From positions 21,952-85,951 of the forward strand of contig PACZ01000051.1 in assembly GCA_002700305.1 (NCBI GenBank): a stretch of 64,000 nucleotides of DNA, written 5' to 3'. This document shows, one piece after another, positions 54,835 through 63,207 of the stretch (position 1 is its first letter; each line of letters begins with the position of its first letter). Origin of the DNA: Hyphomonas sp. Its GTDB lineage: Bacteria; Pseudomonadota; Alphaproteobacteria; Caulobacterales; Hyphomonadaceae. Position numbers and translations under genes: made by a program. The notes beneath the pieces were generated by a model that saw nothing but the letters and a program-made list of their open reading frames with translations, ran no database searches and was not told the DNA's origin.

Positions 54835-55302
54835 ATGAAAGGCTATATTGCCTCAGCCCTGCTTGGTGTCTTGCTGGCGTCGCCCGTGGCCGCCCAGATT
54901 GCCGGGTCAGGCCAGCCCACGCCGGAGGCGGTCGCGCAGCTGGAGCAAGTGCGCAAAACGCCGCCGAAGCCCCGTTCTTCACCTGATGCCGTGCCGAAGC
55001 TCAGCGGCGCGCCGGTGACCGGAAAGCGCGCCAGCCCAATGGTTTTCGTGGATGTCCGCGCGGCGCGAGGGATTACCGGCACGTCCGGGATCCGGGTGTT
55101 CCGTGGCAATCGCGTATCCATCGTACAGCCGGGCGTGCGCAAGCTGAAGGAGACGGCGCAAACCGAGCCCCACCGCAGCCAGATGAAACTGATCCGCATC
55201 GGGGCGAGCCCTCGCGTCTCGTACACCGCTTACGGGATCGACCTGGCTGAGCGGCATGAGGAAACGCCGGTTCGCCCGCCGACGATCCGGGTGAATCCTT
55301 AA
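54835..55302 (+). CDS. Hypothetical exported protein
   Basis: The 155-residue protein has a signal peptide (ALLGVLLASPVAA, cleavage near residue 20), then a proline- and lysine-rich linker (about 30-55). A C-terminal half has GKRASPMVFVDVRAARGITGTSG and RVSYTAYGID. It is small and basic. It lies between ubiB and coaBC on the same strand (126 and 85 bases away). I recognise no family. GAAAGGACC stands ahead of the ATG. Confidence 0.7.
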   Translation: MKGYIASALLGVLLASPVAAQIAGSGQPTPEAVAQLEQVRKTPPKPRSSPDAVPKLSGAPVTGKRASPMVFVDVRAARGITGTSGIRVFRGNRVSIVQPGVRKLKETAQTEPHRSQMKLIRIGASPRVSYTAYGIDLAERHEETPVRPPTIRVNP

Positions 55303-55387
55303 CGCGCACTGTGTTTTCACGCGAATTTCATGGCGGTAACGCAAGGATTCTGGGTTAAGACAGGGCCGGAAAGACGACCCGGGACCC

Positions 55388-56620
55388 ATGAGTGACAAAC
55401 GTATCCTGCTGATCATTGGCGGCGGTATCGCTGCCTATAAGAGCCTTGAACTGATCCGAGAGCTGGGCCGGCGCGGCATTGCCTGCCGTTGCATCCTCAC
55501 TTCCGGCGGGTCGCAATTTGTGACGCCGCTGTCTGTCTCGGCTTTGTCGGGCGAGAAGGTGTTTACCGAGCTTTTCGATTTGGATGACGAGGCGGAGATG
55601 GGACACATCCAGCTGTCGCGTTCGGCTGACCTTGTTGTCGTTTGCCCGGCCACAGCGGACCTGATGGCGAAGGCCGTGCATGGCCATGCCAATGATCTTG
55701 CCTCCACCACGCTGCTCGCGACCGACACGCCGGTCCTGATGGTACCCGCGATGAATGTGCGCATGTGGCAGCATGCGGCGACGGAACGGAACGTGGCCCA
55801 GCTGCGCGCCGATGGGGTTGCCGTGATGGAGCCGGACGAAGGCGCAATGGCCTGCGGAGAGTTCGGCCCCGGCCGTCTGCCGCAGGTGCCGGCCATTGTC
55901 GCCGAGATCGAACGCCAGCTGGAAGGGCAGGGCACGGGCGCTCTCGAAGGCACGCACTGTGTGGTCACCGCCGGGCCGACGCGTGAACCGCTGGACCCGG
56001 TCCGCTTCCTGTCGAACCATTCTTCCGGCCGGCAGGGCTATGCCATTGCCGGGGCGCTCGCCGCTGAAGGCGCGCGGGTGACGCTGGTCTCCGGGCCAGT
56101 CGCACTTGAAGCGCCGCGCGGCGTGGACCTGGTAAAGGTCGAGACGGCCCGCCAGATGCTGAAAGCCGTCGAGGAGGCCCTGCCTGCAGATGTCTTCGTC
56201 AGCGTTGCCGCAGTCGCTGACTGGCGCCCGGCACGTGCCGCCACGAAGAAGCTGAAGATCAAGGGCGCCGGCAGTGCGACGCCGTCCATGGAACTCGCCG
56301 AGAACCCGGACATCCTCCGCACCATCTCCAACAAGCGCAAGCATCGCCCTGCGCTGGTGATCGGCTTTGCCGCCGAGACTAATGATGTCGAAGACCACGC
56401 TGCCGCCAAGTTGAAGCGCAAGGGCTGTGACTGGATTGTCGCCAATGACGTCTCCGGCGATGTCATGGGCGGCACCGAAAACGAGATCGCGCTGGTGACG
56501 CAGGGCGGCATCGACCGCTGGCCCCGTATGGGCAAGGATGCCGTCGCCCGCCGCCTCGCGCAGAAGATTGCCGAAGCGCTTGACGGCTCAGGCGACGAAG
56601 CGAAACTCGCGGCAGAATAG
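55388..56620 (+). CDS. coaBC: Coenzyme A biosynthesis bifunctional protein CoaBC
   Basis: The 410-residue fusion starts with a flavin-dependent phosphopantothenoylcysteine decarboxylase (IIGGGIAAYKSLELIR, HIQLSRSADLVVVCPATADLMAKAVHG, PAMNVRMW, and the Cys in MACGEFGPGRL). A phosphopantothenate-cysteine ligase follows from about residue 190 (VTAGPTREPLDPVRFLSNHSSGRQGYAIA, AVADWRP). Together they turn 4'-phosphopantothenate and cysteine into 4'-phosphopantetheine, two steps of CoA synthesis. dut follows 51 bases later, a conserved pair. Confidence 0.96.
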   Translation: MSDKRILLIIGGGIAAYKSLELIRELGRRGIACRCILTSGGSQFVTPLSVSALSGEKVFTELFDLDDEAEMGHIQLSRSADLVVVCPATADLMAKAVHGHANDLASTTLLATDTPVLMVPAMNVRMWQHAATERNVAQLRADGVAVMEPDEGAMACGEFGPGRLPQVPAIVAEIERQLEGQGTGALEGTHCVVTAGPTREPLDPVRFLSNHSSGRQGYAIAGALAAEGARVTLVSGPVALEAPRGVDLVKVETARQMLKAVEEALPADVFVSVAAVADWRPARAATKKLKIKGAGSATPSMELAENPDILRTISNKRKHRPALVIGFAAETNDVEDHAAAKLKRKGCDWIVANDVSGDVMGGTENEIALVTQGGIDRWPRMGKDAVARRLAQKIAEALDGSGDEAKLAAE

Positions 56621-56671
56621 GCCGCCTCTGCCTGCTTGACTTGATCTGCCGACTCCCGCACCGCTGCGGGC

Positions 56672-57127
56672 ATGAACGAGGTTAATGTCGCGGTCCTGCC
56701 GCTCCCGCATTTCGAAGGGCTTCAGCTGCCCGCTTATGAAACCGCCGGTTCTGCCGGGATGGATGTGCGCGCGGCCGTGCCCGAAGGCGAGCCGATGGTG
56801 CTGGCGCCCGGAGAACGGGCCATGGTGCCGACAGGGCTCAGCGTCGCGATCCCGCAGGGCTATGAGATTCAGGTGCGCCCACGTTCCGGCCTCGCCGCCA
56901 AACACGGCCTGACCTGCCTTAACACGCCGGGCACGATCGACAGCGATTATCGCGGTGAGGTCAAGGTGATCCTCGTCAATCTCGGACAGGATGCCTTCAC
57001 CATCCAGCGCGGTGAGCGGATCGCCCAGCTGGTGCTGGCCCCGGTCACACGCCTTGCCTGGCAAGCCGTCGACAGTCTCGACGAGACCGAACGTGGGGCA
57101 GGGGGCTTCGGCTCCACCGGCCGCTAG
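56672..57127 (+). CDS. dut: Deoxyuridine 5'-triphosphate nucleotidohydrolase
   Basis: The 151-residue dUTPase has motif 1 SAGMDVRAA, motif 2 [23 protein letters not shown], motif 3 [11 protein letters not shown], motif 4 [13 protein letters not shown] and motif 5 [10 protein letters not shown]. It hydrolyses dUTP to dUMP and pyrophosphate, keeping uracil out of DNA and feeding thymidylate synthesis. The trimeric class uses all five motifs and none is missing. It follows coaBC, the usual order. Confidence 0.96.
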   Translation: MNEVNVAVLPLPHFEGLQLPAYETAGSAGMDVRAAVPEGEPMVLAPGERAMVPTGLSVAIPQGYEIQVRPRSGLAAKHGLTCLNTPGTIDSDYRGEVKVILVNLGQDAFTIQRGERIAQLVLAPVTRLAWQAVDSLDETERGAGGFGSTGR

Positions 57128-57172
57128 TTCCCGGCCCATCCTTCCCGTTTTTCCGATTTCATGCGATTTTCC

Positions 57173-57215
57173 TTGAACAGGTGTTCAGGGAACACCATAT
57201 ATCGTTTGTCGATAT
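57173..57215 (+). promoter_or_regulatory. Promoter-like region with two stacked perfect dyads
   Basis: TTGAAC (57173-57178, -35-like) and ATATAT (57197-57202, -10-like) flank the perfect dyad GGTGTTC-AGG-GAACACC (57180-57196). A second perfect dyad, ATATCG-TTTGT-CGATAT (57199-57215), follows. The 18-base spacer filled by a dyad suggests a regulated promoter. The promoter assignment is a prediction. Confidence 0.6.
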
Positions 57216-57235
57216 GAATTAGGAGGATGGGATCT

Positions 57236-57466
57236 ATGGATCCGTTTCAGATGGTTGTCGTCATCGTGGCGATTGTTTTCGGTACGAAAGCTTGGCGCGA
57301 CCACATGCGTTTCAAGGAAATGCGAGCCAATGACCGTGCGTCCGATGTCGAATTCGACCGCATGACCCAGGAAGTCGCCCGCCTGAAGGAGCGTGTCCGC
57401 GTCCTCGAAAAAATTGTCACCGACAGTGACAAGCATCTCAGTGAGGAGATTTCCCGGCTCGCCTGA
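57236..57466 (+). CDS. PspB-like small membrane protein
   Basis: The 76-residue protein has an N-terminal hydrophobic segment (2-17, MDPFQMVVVIVAIVFG) and a charged coiled coil (about 20-70, MTQEVARLKERVRVLEKIV) ending in RLA. This is the layout of the phage-shock protein PspB. I chose the ATG at 57236 because AGGAGG is nine bases ahead; an ATG at 57227 overlaps the Shine-Dalgarno. PspB with PspC senses envelope stress in other bacteria; no PspC is seen here. It heads a group with the next small gene. Confidence 0.75.
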   Translation: MDPFQMVVVIVAIVFGTKAWRDHMRFKEMRANDRASDVEFDRMTQEVARLKERVRVLEKIVTDSDKHLSEEISRLA

Positions 57467-57529
57467 ACCTTTCCCGTCATGAGCCAGTCCCCGCCGCGCC
57501 ATCCCACCTATTGAACAGGAGATAAGACA

Positions 57530-57724
57530 ATGCCCTTGCTGTACCCTTTTGTGATCTTTCTCCTGTTGCTGATCCTCGCCACGCTCATCCGCGGGCCGGA
57601 GCGCCCGAAAGCGTCCAGCCGCAAGGATGAGGAGCTTTCCCGCCTGCGTGACCGGGTTGAGGTTCTGGAACGCGCCGTCCTCGACCCGGACCGCGACCTG
57701 CGCCGGAAGTTCGACGGGCTCTGA
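57530..57724 (+). CDS. Second PspB-like small membrane protein
   Basis: The 64-residue protein again has a hydrophobic N-terminus (about 4-20) and a charged heptad-patterned C-terminus (ELSRLRDRVEVLERAVLD). It resembles the preceding protein in layout and in its coiled-coil stretch, which suggests duplication. It follows 63 bases downstream, with CAGGAG ahead of the ATG. The pair may form a heteromer. No further function can be given. Confidence 0.72.
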   Translation: MPLLYPFVIFLLLLILATLIRGPERPKASSRKDEELSRLRDRVEVLERAVLDPDRDLRRKFDGL

Positions 57725-57826
57725 GGCAATCGAAGTCCTTAACGGCGCCGGAAAAAATTGAACGCCCCTTTTTGAAAAATCTCCAGAGGATTGTGATCCA
57801 ATCAACTCAGGAGTGAAGGGGATCCC

Positions 57827-58510
57827 ATGACCACGCAGAAACCGGTTTTCGGAAAGAAGACTTCAGGCGCTGCCAGCCGGCGCACAACCCGGCCAGCCCA
57901 GTCGCAGGCTTTGTCCTCACAGGCTGAAGCCTTTCTTCAGCGCGAACGCGAGGCGGCCGGAGACCGCGCACCTTCCGGCGGCGGTATCCCGTTTCCCTCG
58001 GAAGACAACAGCACGGTTGGCGGCAAGCCTGTCTGGGGCCGCCGCGTGATCGCCCGGATCGTGGATGAACTGCTCGTCTGGGGACTGGTCTTCCTGATGT
58101 TCCACGAAGACATTGGCCGGCAGCTGTCCATTTACATCGAAGCCCCGATGGACAGCGCGGAAGAGAATGCGGCCGGTGTTGTCCTGTTCGGCTATGCGCT
58201 TCTCTGGGGGTGTCTTGAAAGCTTCTACAATATTGCCATGGAGGCATCCCGCCTTCAGGCCACGCTTGGCAAGATGTTGGTCGGCGCCGTTGTGACGGAC
58301 CGGGACGGCGGCAAGCCGGGCCTTGGCGGTGTCATCATGCGGAATACGCTGGGGCGTTTCGTCGTCAATATGGTGCCGCTCTGTGCCGGCTATGTCATGG
58401 GCCTGTTCCGCAAAGACCGCCGCTGCCTTCACGACATCATGTCCGGCACCATGGTGCGCAAGCGCGTGCCGGCGGCTCTGTCAGCGGGTTATGGCGAGGT
58501 GTTTGCCTGA
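57827..58510 (+). CDS. RDD-domain membrane protein
   Basis: The 227-residue protein starts with a polar 65-residue region and then an RDD domain (R-RVIARIVDELLVWGLVF, where the arginine and aspartate give the name), two helices, and a closing YNIAMEASRLQATLGKMLVG..V.D and RRCLHDIMSGT. RDD proteins are small membrane proteins, sometimes ion antiporters or envelope maintenance factors. The first two genes of the same strand are PspB-like. An operon of envelope-related genes is plausible. Confidence 0.83.
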   Translation: MTTQKPVFGKKTSGAASRRTTRPAQSQALSSQAEAFLQREREAAGDRAPSGGGIPFPSEDNSTVGGKPVWGRRVIARIVDELLVWGLVFLMFHEDIGRQLSIYIEAPMDSAEENAAGVVLFGYALLWGCLESFYNIAMEASRLQATLGKMLVGAVVTDRDGGKPGLGGVIMRNTLGRFVVNMVPLCAGYVMGLFRKDRRCLHDIMSGTMVRKRVPAALSAGYGEVFA

Positions 58511-58530
58511 GCGGCTTTCAAGGCCAGGTG

Positions 58531-59880
58531 TCAGAGAAGGACTGTGTCATCCCGGGCGAACTTCGCCAGCAGGTAGGCATCTGTGTCCTCGATCGTTTCG
58601 AGCTTCCCGAAAGCGAATGCTTCTCGATCGAACACCAGGTCGCGCGGACGCAGCGGGCGGCTGATTTCCAGCCCTTCCAGCGTGCGCGCGCGTGAAAAGG
58701 CCACGTATGTCTGTCCATGCGCGAACATGCCGTGGTCGAAATCGATATAGACCTTGTCCAGCGTCAGACCCTGCGCCTTGTGGATCGTGACGGCATAGGC
58801 GAGCCGCAGGGGCATCTGTTTGAACGTGCCGACGACTTCGCGTTTCACCTTCTTGGATTCCGGGTCGAGTTCGTAGCGGTACTTTTCCCACGCCGCAGGC
58901 TCGATTTCATAGGCGTGCCCGTCAATGTCGACGATCACGCTCTTGCTTGTGAACCCGGCCACGACCGCGAGGGAGCCGTTCACCCAGCGGCCTTCGGGGT
59001 CGTTACGGATCAGCATGACCCGCGCGCCTTCTTTCAGTTCCAGTTCGGCTTCGGTGGGGTAGGCCTTTTCATCGAATTGTCCCTGAACGTCGGCATAGAA
59101 GGGGTGGGGCTTGCCCGGCAGATCGTCCAGACGGGCCTGGTTGATGCGAAAGGCATTCGCATTGTTCGGCGTCAGCACGACATGGGTTTCGGAGGCATCG
59201 GCCGCAGAGCGGTGAGACACGAGGCCATGCAGGGTGGCTTCATCCGCCGGGGTCACCCGGCCGGTGCGCAGCGCCCCCAGCAGGGCCAGGAAGCGCGGGT
59301 CTTCCTGACGGAACACATGTTTCAATGCCAGCAGCGCAAACTCGGCTTCGCGGAACGCGGCGCAATTGAAGAAGTATTGCCCGCCATGGCGCTCCTTCAG
59401 GATCGGGGCTTCCTGGTTCGACACGACAGGCGGTAGCTGGTGAAGGTCACCGGACAGGATCATCCGTACCCCGCCAAACGGGCGTTTGGAGGCCCGGTTC
59501 AGCTTCAGGGATTTGTCGATTGCATCCAGCATGTCGGATCGGACCATCGAAATCTCGTCGATGATCATCGTGTCGATGGCCTTGATCAGGCGGGTCGAGC
59601 GCAGGCGCTTGATGTCCGTGGGTTCGATCAGGCGCGGCGGGAACTTGAAGAAGGAATGGATGGTCTGCCCGCCGGCATTCATGGCCGCCACACCGGTCGG
59701 GGCCAGGACAATGGCGCTGTCGCCGGCCTGGGACAGGAATTTGCGCAGCATCGTGGTTTTACCAGTGCCGGCGCGTCCCGTCAGGAACAGGTTTCCCTGC
59801 GCGCCCGCGCCGCTCGCCACCCAGCGGGCCGGTGCGGCGTAGATATTGTCTGGAGTGTTGTCAGCAGGGCCAGCCATCAT
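58531..59880 (-). CDS. Pif1-like superfamily 1B helicase
   Basis: The 449-residue ATPase has Walker A GRAGTGKTT (35-43), TGVAAMNAGGQTIHSFF, Walker B with IDEISMVRSDMLDAID, and GDLHQLPPVV, then the helicase motifs NANAFRINQARL and VTIHKAQGLTLDKVYIDF with AFSRART. This matches Pif1/RecD-like helicases that unwind DNA 5' to 3'. In bacteria, small Pif1-type enzymes resolve G-quadruplexes or R-loops. It lies downstream of phyR on the same strand (48 bases), though it may use a different promoter. Confidence 0.88.
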   Translation of the reverse strand: MMAGPADNTPDNIYAAPARWVASGAGAQGNLFLTGRAGTGKTTMLRKFLSQAGDSAIVLAPTGVAAMNAGGQTIHSFFKFPPRLIEPTDIKRLRSTRLIKAIDTMIIDEISMVRSDMLDAIDKSLKLNRASKRPFGGVRMILSGDLHQLPPVVSNQEAPILKERHGGQYFFNCAAFREAEFALLALKHVFRQEDPRFLALLGALRTGRVTPADEATLHGLVSHRSAADASETHVVLTPNNANAFRINQARLDDLPGKPHPFYADVQGQFDEKAYPTEAELELKEGARVMLIRNDPEGRWVNGSLAVVAGFTSKSVIVDIDGHAYEIEPAAWEKYRYELDPESKKVKREVVGTFKQMPLRLAYAVTIHKAQGLTLDKVYIDFDHGMFAHGQTYVAFSRARTLEGLEISRPLRPRDLVFDREAFAFGKLETIEDTDAYLLAKFARDDTVLL

Positions 59881-59928
59881 GCGGGCTTAGCGGTCTTTGC
59901 CGGGCAAGGCGAGGCCCGCCGGGCGCCT

Positions 59929-60702
59929 CTAGTGCGGTTCTTCCAGATAGGCCGCCATCACGGCCTGCTCCACCATGGCGCGCACCTGACGGGGCAGGAA
60001 GGGTTTGGGGATCAGGAAGGCCGGTTCACTGGGTTCCCCGGTCAGCAAACGCTTTGGAAAAGCCGTGATGTAGATGACGGGGACAGGCCGCGGCAGGCTC
60101 GCCTGGATTTCCTGAACAGCCTCAGCCCCGGACGAGCCATCGGCCAGGGCGATGTCTGCCAGGATCAGGCCAAACTCTGCCGAGCCAGCAAGCTCCACGG
60201 CCTGACGATGGGTTGTGGCGATGCCCAAGACCGAATGGCCGGCTTCCAGCACGATCCCGGCCAGCATTTCAGCGATCAGGATTTCATCCTCGATCACGAG
60301 AACCGTGGTTGCCAGCGCCGACTTCAGCGATGTTTCGGCATCGGTGAGGGCTTCTTCGACAAAACCTGTCGAAGTGCACAGGATTTCGGCTGTTTCAAAA
60401 ATGCTGAACCCCTCGACCGCTGTCAGCATCACGGCGCGGCGTTCATCCGTTGTCATGGTGCGCAGGATCTTGGCCACTTCCTGGTTGAGCTTCCCGTCCG
60501 AAAGCTCCTCCATGATCGTTTCATCAAGGGCGCGGAAGAGGTCTTTGCGCTGTGTGGAGGTCTGCTGCTTGCTCAGGAAGACCATCATTTTGGTTTCCAG
60601 CATCGTTTCGACTGCCGCATCGCCGGCACTGCGGGTGCCAAGCAGCGCGCGGGCGTATCGACGCAGATATGGCAACTCACCCGAGATAAGATCAGCCAGC
60701 AA
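59929..60702 (-). CDS. phyR: General stress response regulator PhyR
   Basis: The 257-residue protein combines an ECF sigma-like N-domain (residues 1-125: ELPYLRRYARALLGTRSAGD, then a region-4-like helix with FSIFETAEILCTSTGFVEEAL) with a C-terminal receiver domain (130-257; D139, phosphoacceptor D183 in GLILADIALADG, and KPF). The phosphorylated protein binds the anti-sigma factor NepR and frees EcfG. In most alphaproteobacteria nepR and ecfG lie beside phyR, but they are not visible here. The start is a TTG at 60702, fixed by the N-terminal family match. Confidence 0.93.
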   Translation of the reverse strand: MLADLISGELPYLRRYARALLGTRSAGDAAVETMLETKMMVFLSKQQTSTQRKDLFRALDETIMEELSDGKLNQEVAKILRTMTTDERRAVMLTAVEGFSIFETAEILCTSTGFVEEALTDAETSLKSALATTVLVIEDEILIAEMLAGIVLEAGHSVLGIATTHRQAVELAGSAEFGLILADIALADGSSGAEAVQEIQASLPRPVPVIYITAFPKRLLTGEPSEPAFLIPKPFLPRQVRAMVEQAVMAAYLEEPH

Positions 60703-60837
60703 TGTAGGTTCCCCCGAACCGCGATTTCATCAAGAATCAAACTCTACACAGCGAAGCGCCCAAGTGAAACACGGCAACGGGCGTGTTCTCTGCTTACTGT
60801 TATTTTTGCAACAGATTCAGGCATTCAGTCTGCACGA

Positions 60838-60843
60838 ATTATA
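60838..60843 (-). promoter_or_regulatory. Candidate -10 element upstream of phyR
   Basis: On the minus strand the sequence reads TATAAT, a perfect housekeeping -10, with a weak -35 (GTGATC) 17 bases upstream. It is 136 bases before the phyR start. The surrounding 220 bases are AT-richer than the genes. The promoter is predicted, not shown. Confidence 0.4.
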
Positions 60844-60923
60844 GCATGCTTCGCGCGACTGATCACTTGTTCATTCCTGAAGGGCAGACCGGGGTTTGCG
60901 GCTCGTTGTCTTGCAACCTGCGG

Positions 60924-61328
60924 TCACCGCAGGCGGATAACGATGTCATATCCGGCGATGGTCCGGCCTTCCGGCGCAGCGGGCAGGGCGTCGATAGACA
61001 GGGCGCCGTCCGGAATGTCGGTCAGCTCGCCGGTCTTCTCATCCAGGAAATGGTGGTGTGGCCGGGTGTAGGTATCGAAGACGATATTGTCCTGGCCCGT
61101 GCCGCGCACAATGCGCAGGGCGCCGGCATCCGCCAGGCTGTGGAGGGTGTTGTAGATCGTCGCCAGCGCCACGGGTTCGCCCTGCTGGTTGACCTCTTCC
61201 GCCAGCCATTCTGCGGTGACATGCCGGTTTTGCCCGTCGGCGAACAGGATACGCGCGATCGCCTGTCGGGGGCGCGTGGCGCGCAAGCCCAGCTTTTCCA
61301 GGAAGGAGGTGGCGTTGAAATCCGGCAT
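60924..61328 (-). CDS. irr: Fur-family iron response regulator, Irr type
   Basis: The 134-residue protein has a Fur helix-turn-helix (LRATRPRQAIARILFADGQNRHVTAEWLAEEV, then VALATIYNTLHSLADAGAL) and a short dimer domain with the HHHF motif (RPHHHF, then GELTDI) that binds metal or haem. It lacks the C-terminal cysteine pairs of zinc-binding Fur. Irr represses iron-using genes when haem is scarce in alphaproteobacteria. It lies between gcrA and phyR on the same strand. Confidence 0.85.
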   Translation of the reverse strand: MPDFNATSFLEKLGLRATRPRQAIARILFADGQNRHVTAEWLAEEVNQQGEPVALATIYNTLHSLADAGALRIVRGTGQDNIVFDTYTRPHHHFLDEKTGELTDIPDGALSIDALPAAPEGRTIAGYDIVIRLR

Positions 61329-61379
61329 GCGGGCAAACTAATTCCGGGGCTGGCGTCCTGCAAGAAGGCGTCGGCAGCA

Positions 61380-61414
61380 ATAAAAAAAGCCCCCGGAAAT
61401 CATCCGGGGGCTTT
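61380..61414. terminator. Bidirectional rho-independent terminator between gcrA and irr
   Basis: AAAGCCCCCGGA (61386-61397) pairs with TCCGGGGGCTTT (61403-61414). A run of A residues on its left gives a T tract on the minus strand, ending gcrA transcripts before irr. Confidence 0.9.
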
Positions 61415-61440
61415 CCGTTCGCCGTCGCGGCCGGGGCTGA

Positions 61441-61974
61441 TCAGCCGGCGATGCGGCGGACGTAATCGTATTCACCGCGCTTGGAGTCCCGCTTGCGGGC
61501 GGGCTGGAAGGCGACTTTCGCATGCTCTGCGCAGTACGGGCCGCAGTCGGCCTTGCGGCCGCAGAAGGCAAATTTGGGATCGGCCGGGTCGCCGATCGGC
61601 CACTTGCACATGGAATCCCGCAGCGTCAGGATCGTGGCCGGCTCGCCATCGGCCATGGTCAGCGGCGGCAGAGGCGCCAGCGGTTCCTGGCGCTCGATGG
61701 CCGTCCGCGGGGCTTCTGCAGGCCGTTCCGGAGCCTGCGGCGCGGCCACCTTGACCGAACCGTCCGGCAGCACGCGGGGCTTCGGCCGGGCCAGGCGCGG
61801 CGGGCGTTTGACCGGCCGGGAAGGTGTGGCGCGGCCCGACAGGCCAAGACGGTGGACCTTGCCGATCACGGCATTACGGGTCACGCCGCCAAGCTGCTTT
61901 GCGATCTGAGAGGCCGAATGGCCTTCTGCCCAGAGTTTTTTAAGCGTACTCACGCGTTCGTCAGTCCAGGACAT
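61441..61974 (-). CDS. gcrA: GcrA cell cycle regulator
   Basis: The 177-residue protein has the GcrA DNA-binding domain (MSWTDERVSTLKKLWAEGHSASQIAKQLGG, then TRNAVIGKVHRLGLSGR), a proline- and arginine-rich linker, and the C-terminal CKWPIGDP...FCGR...GPYCAEHAKVAF zinc-ribbon-like domain. GcrA works with sigma-70 and CcrM methylation (GANTC) to drive cell-cycle genes in Caulobacter. AGGAAGGTG lies ahead of the ATG at 61974. Its upstream region holds sequences close to DnaA boxes (62114-62166). Confidence 0.95.
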   Translation of the reverse strand: MSWTDERVSTLKKLWAEGHSASQIAKQLGGVTRNAVIGKVHRLGLSGRATPSRPVKRPPRLARPKPRVLPDGSVKVAAPQAPERPAEAPRTAIERQEPLAPLPPLTMADGEPATILTLRDSMCKWPIGDPADPKFAFCGRKADCGPYCAEHAKVAFQPARKRDSKRGEYDYVRRIAG

Positions 61975-62113
61975 GTATTCACCTTCCTGCTTGGTACAGA
62001 CCCGACACCCAGGTCCGTCAGCCCCTATATGTTGAGATGGCAATCAGGCGCCACCCCGCTCAGCACCTATATATCGTATCCATGGCGAAACGAAACACAA
62101 CATGCGGGACGGC

Positions 62114-62166
62114 CTTTCCACAGGCTTTCTACATATTGTGGTTAAAAAGTTGACGCCTGTGGAATT
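62114..62166. promoter_or_regulatory. Cluster of DnaA-box-like sites upstream of gcrA
   Basis: Relative to TTATCCACA there are CTTTCCACA at 62114-62122 (plus strand, 7/9), TTAACCACA at 62137-62145 (minus, 8/9) and AATTCCACA at 62158-62166 (minus, 6/9). The outer two lie within a perfect 10-bp inverted repeat, TTCCACAGGC (62116-62125) and GCCTGTGGAA (62155-62164). Confidence 0.5.
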
Positions 62167-62257
62167 CTCCTTCCGAGGGCGCGCTCATGGCTGGGTTCAG
62201 AAAAACTCCGTATTTCAGGCCTCGCACAGCGCTTGAAATACGCCTACATACGTCGCC

Positions 62258-63121
62258 ATGACTTCGACCGACTCCTCCGCCGCATCGGCGCCCGCACCGG
62301 ACGTTTCCGTTTCTGCCAGCCTCAATGTCCGCCAGTATGGCGCAGTGAACGGGCTTGGCCTCTGGACGCTTTTCAAACGGGAAGTGGGCAGATTTATGAA
62401 GGTGTGGATGCAAACCATCCTGGCACCTGTGGTCACCACGCTCCTCTTCATGACCGTGTTCAAGCTGGCTTTCGGGGACCGGGGCAACCTGACCGGTGAC
62501 TTCGAGGGTCTGAACTACAATGACTTCCTGGCCCCTGGCCTGATCGTCATGGCGATCCTGCAGAATGCCTTTCAGAATACGAGTTCCAGCCTGGTGCAGG
62601 CCAAATTCAACGCCACCTATGTCGACTTCCTGATGCCGCCGCTGTCGCCGCTTGAGCTGACAGCGGGCTTCCTCGGCGGATCGATCGTGCGCGGCCTGCT
62701 CGTGGCACTCATTTCGGCAATTGGCATTCAGTTGAGCGGCCTGGCGAACCTGTCTGTGGCCCATGTCTGGCCGATTGTCTGGTTCAGCCTGACCTCTGCC
62801 ATCGTGCTCGGCGGGCTCGGCGCGATAGGGGGTATCTGGGCCGACAAGTTCGACCACCTCTCCGCCGTCACCAATTTCGTGATCGTGCCGCTGACTTTCT
62901 TGTCGGGCACATTCTACGACATCAAGGTGATGACGCCGCCGTTCCAGTTCCTGGCCCATATGGACCCGTTCTTCTACATGATTGACGGCTTCCGCTACGG
63001 CTTCCTCGGCGTGTCCAACTCGTCCGTCTGGACGGGCATGGCCTATACCGGGGCCCTCTCCGCCATATCGGTTCTGGCGGTCTGGTGGCTGTTCCGTTCA
63101 GGTTACAAACTCAAGGCCTGA
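62258..63121 (+). CDS. ABC-2 type transporter permease
   Basis: The 287-residue protein has six membrane segments with the ABC-2 pattern (LFKREVGRFMKVWMQTILAPVVTTLLFM; a GLIVMAILQNAFQ helix; GFLGGSIVRGLLV; FLSGTFYDIKVMTPPFQFLAHMDPFFYMIDGFRYGF). It resembles YadH-like permeases of glycoconjugate or drug exporters. The ATPase that normally pairs with it is not beside it in the window; the next upstream gene is gcrA. No strong Shine-Dalgarno is seen at the chosen ATG. Confidence 0.88.
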   Translation: MTSTDSSAASAPAPDVSVSASLNVRQYGAVNGLGLWTLFKREVGRFMKVWMQTILAPVVTTLLFMTVFKLAFGDRGNLTGDFEGLNYNDFLAPGLIVMAILQNAFQNTSSSLVQAKFNATYVDFLMPPLSPLELTAGFLGGSIVRGLLVALISAIGIQLSGLANLSVAHVWPIVWFSLTSAIVLGGLGAIGGIWADKFDHLSAVTNFVIVPLTFLSGTFYDIKVMTPPFQFLAHMDPFFYMIDGFRYGFLGVSNSSVWTGMAYTGALSAISVLAVWWLFRSGYKLKA

Positions 63122-63207
63122 GACTCGCCTTAGCCGCGAGTGAGGTTGACCCTCCTGCTGTCAAAAGCCCAAAGTCCCGACCGGGCTGGACAGCATGGAG
63201 GCCTCGA

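Noticed and set aside
60728-60745. Minus-strand AGAGTTTGATTCTTGATG resembling the 16S rRNA 5' end
   Set aside because: Only a short chance match; no rRNA structure follows, and phyR starts about 30 bases later.
59440-61071. 543-codon plus-strand frame across helicase, phyR and irr
   Set aside because: Three genes with clear motifs lie on the opposite strand; this frame has none.
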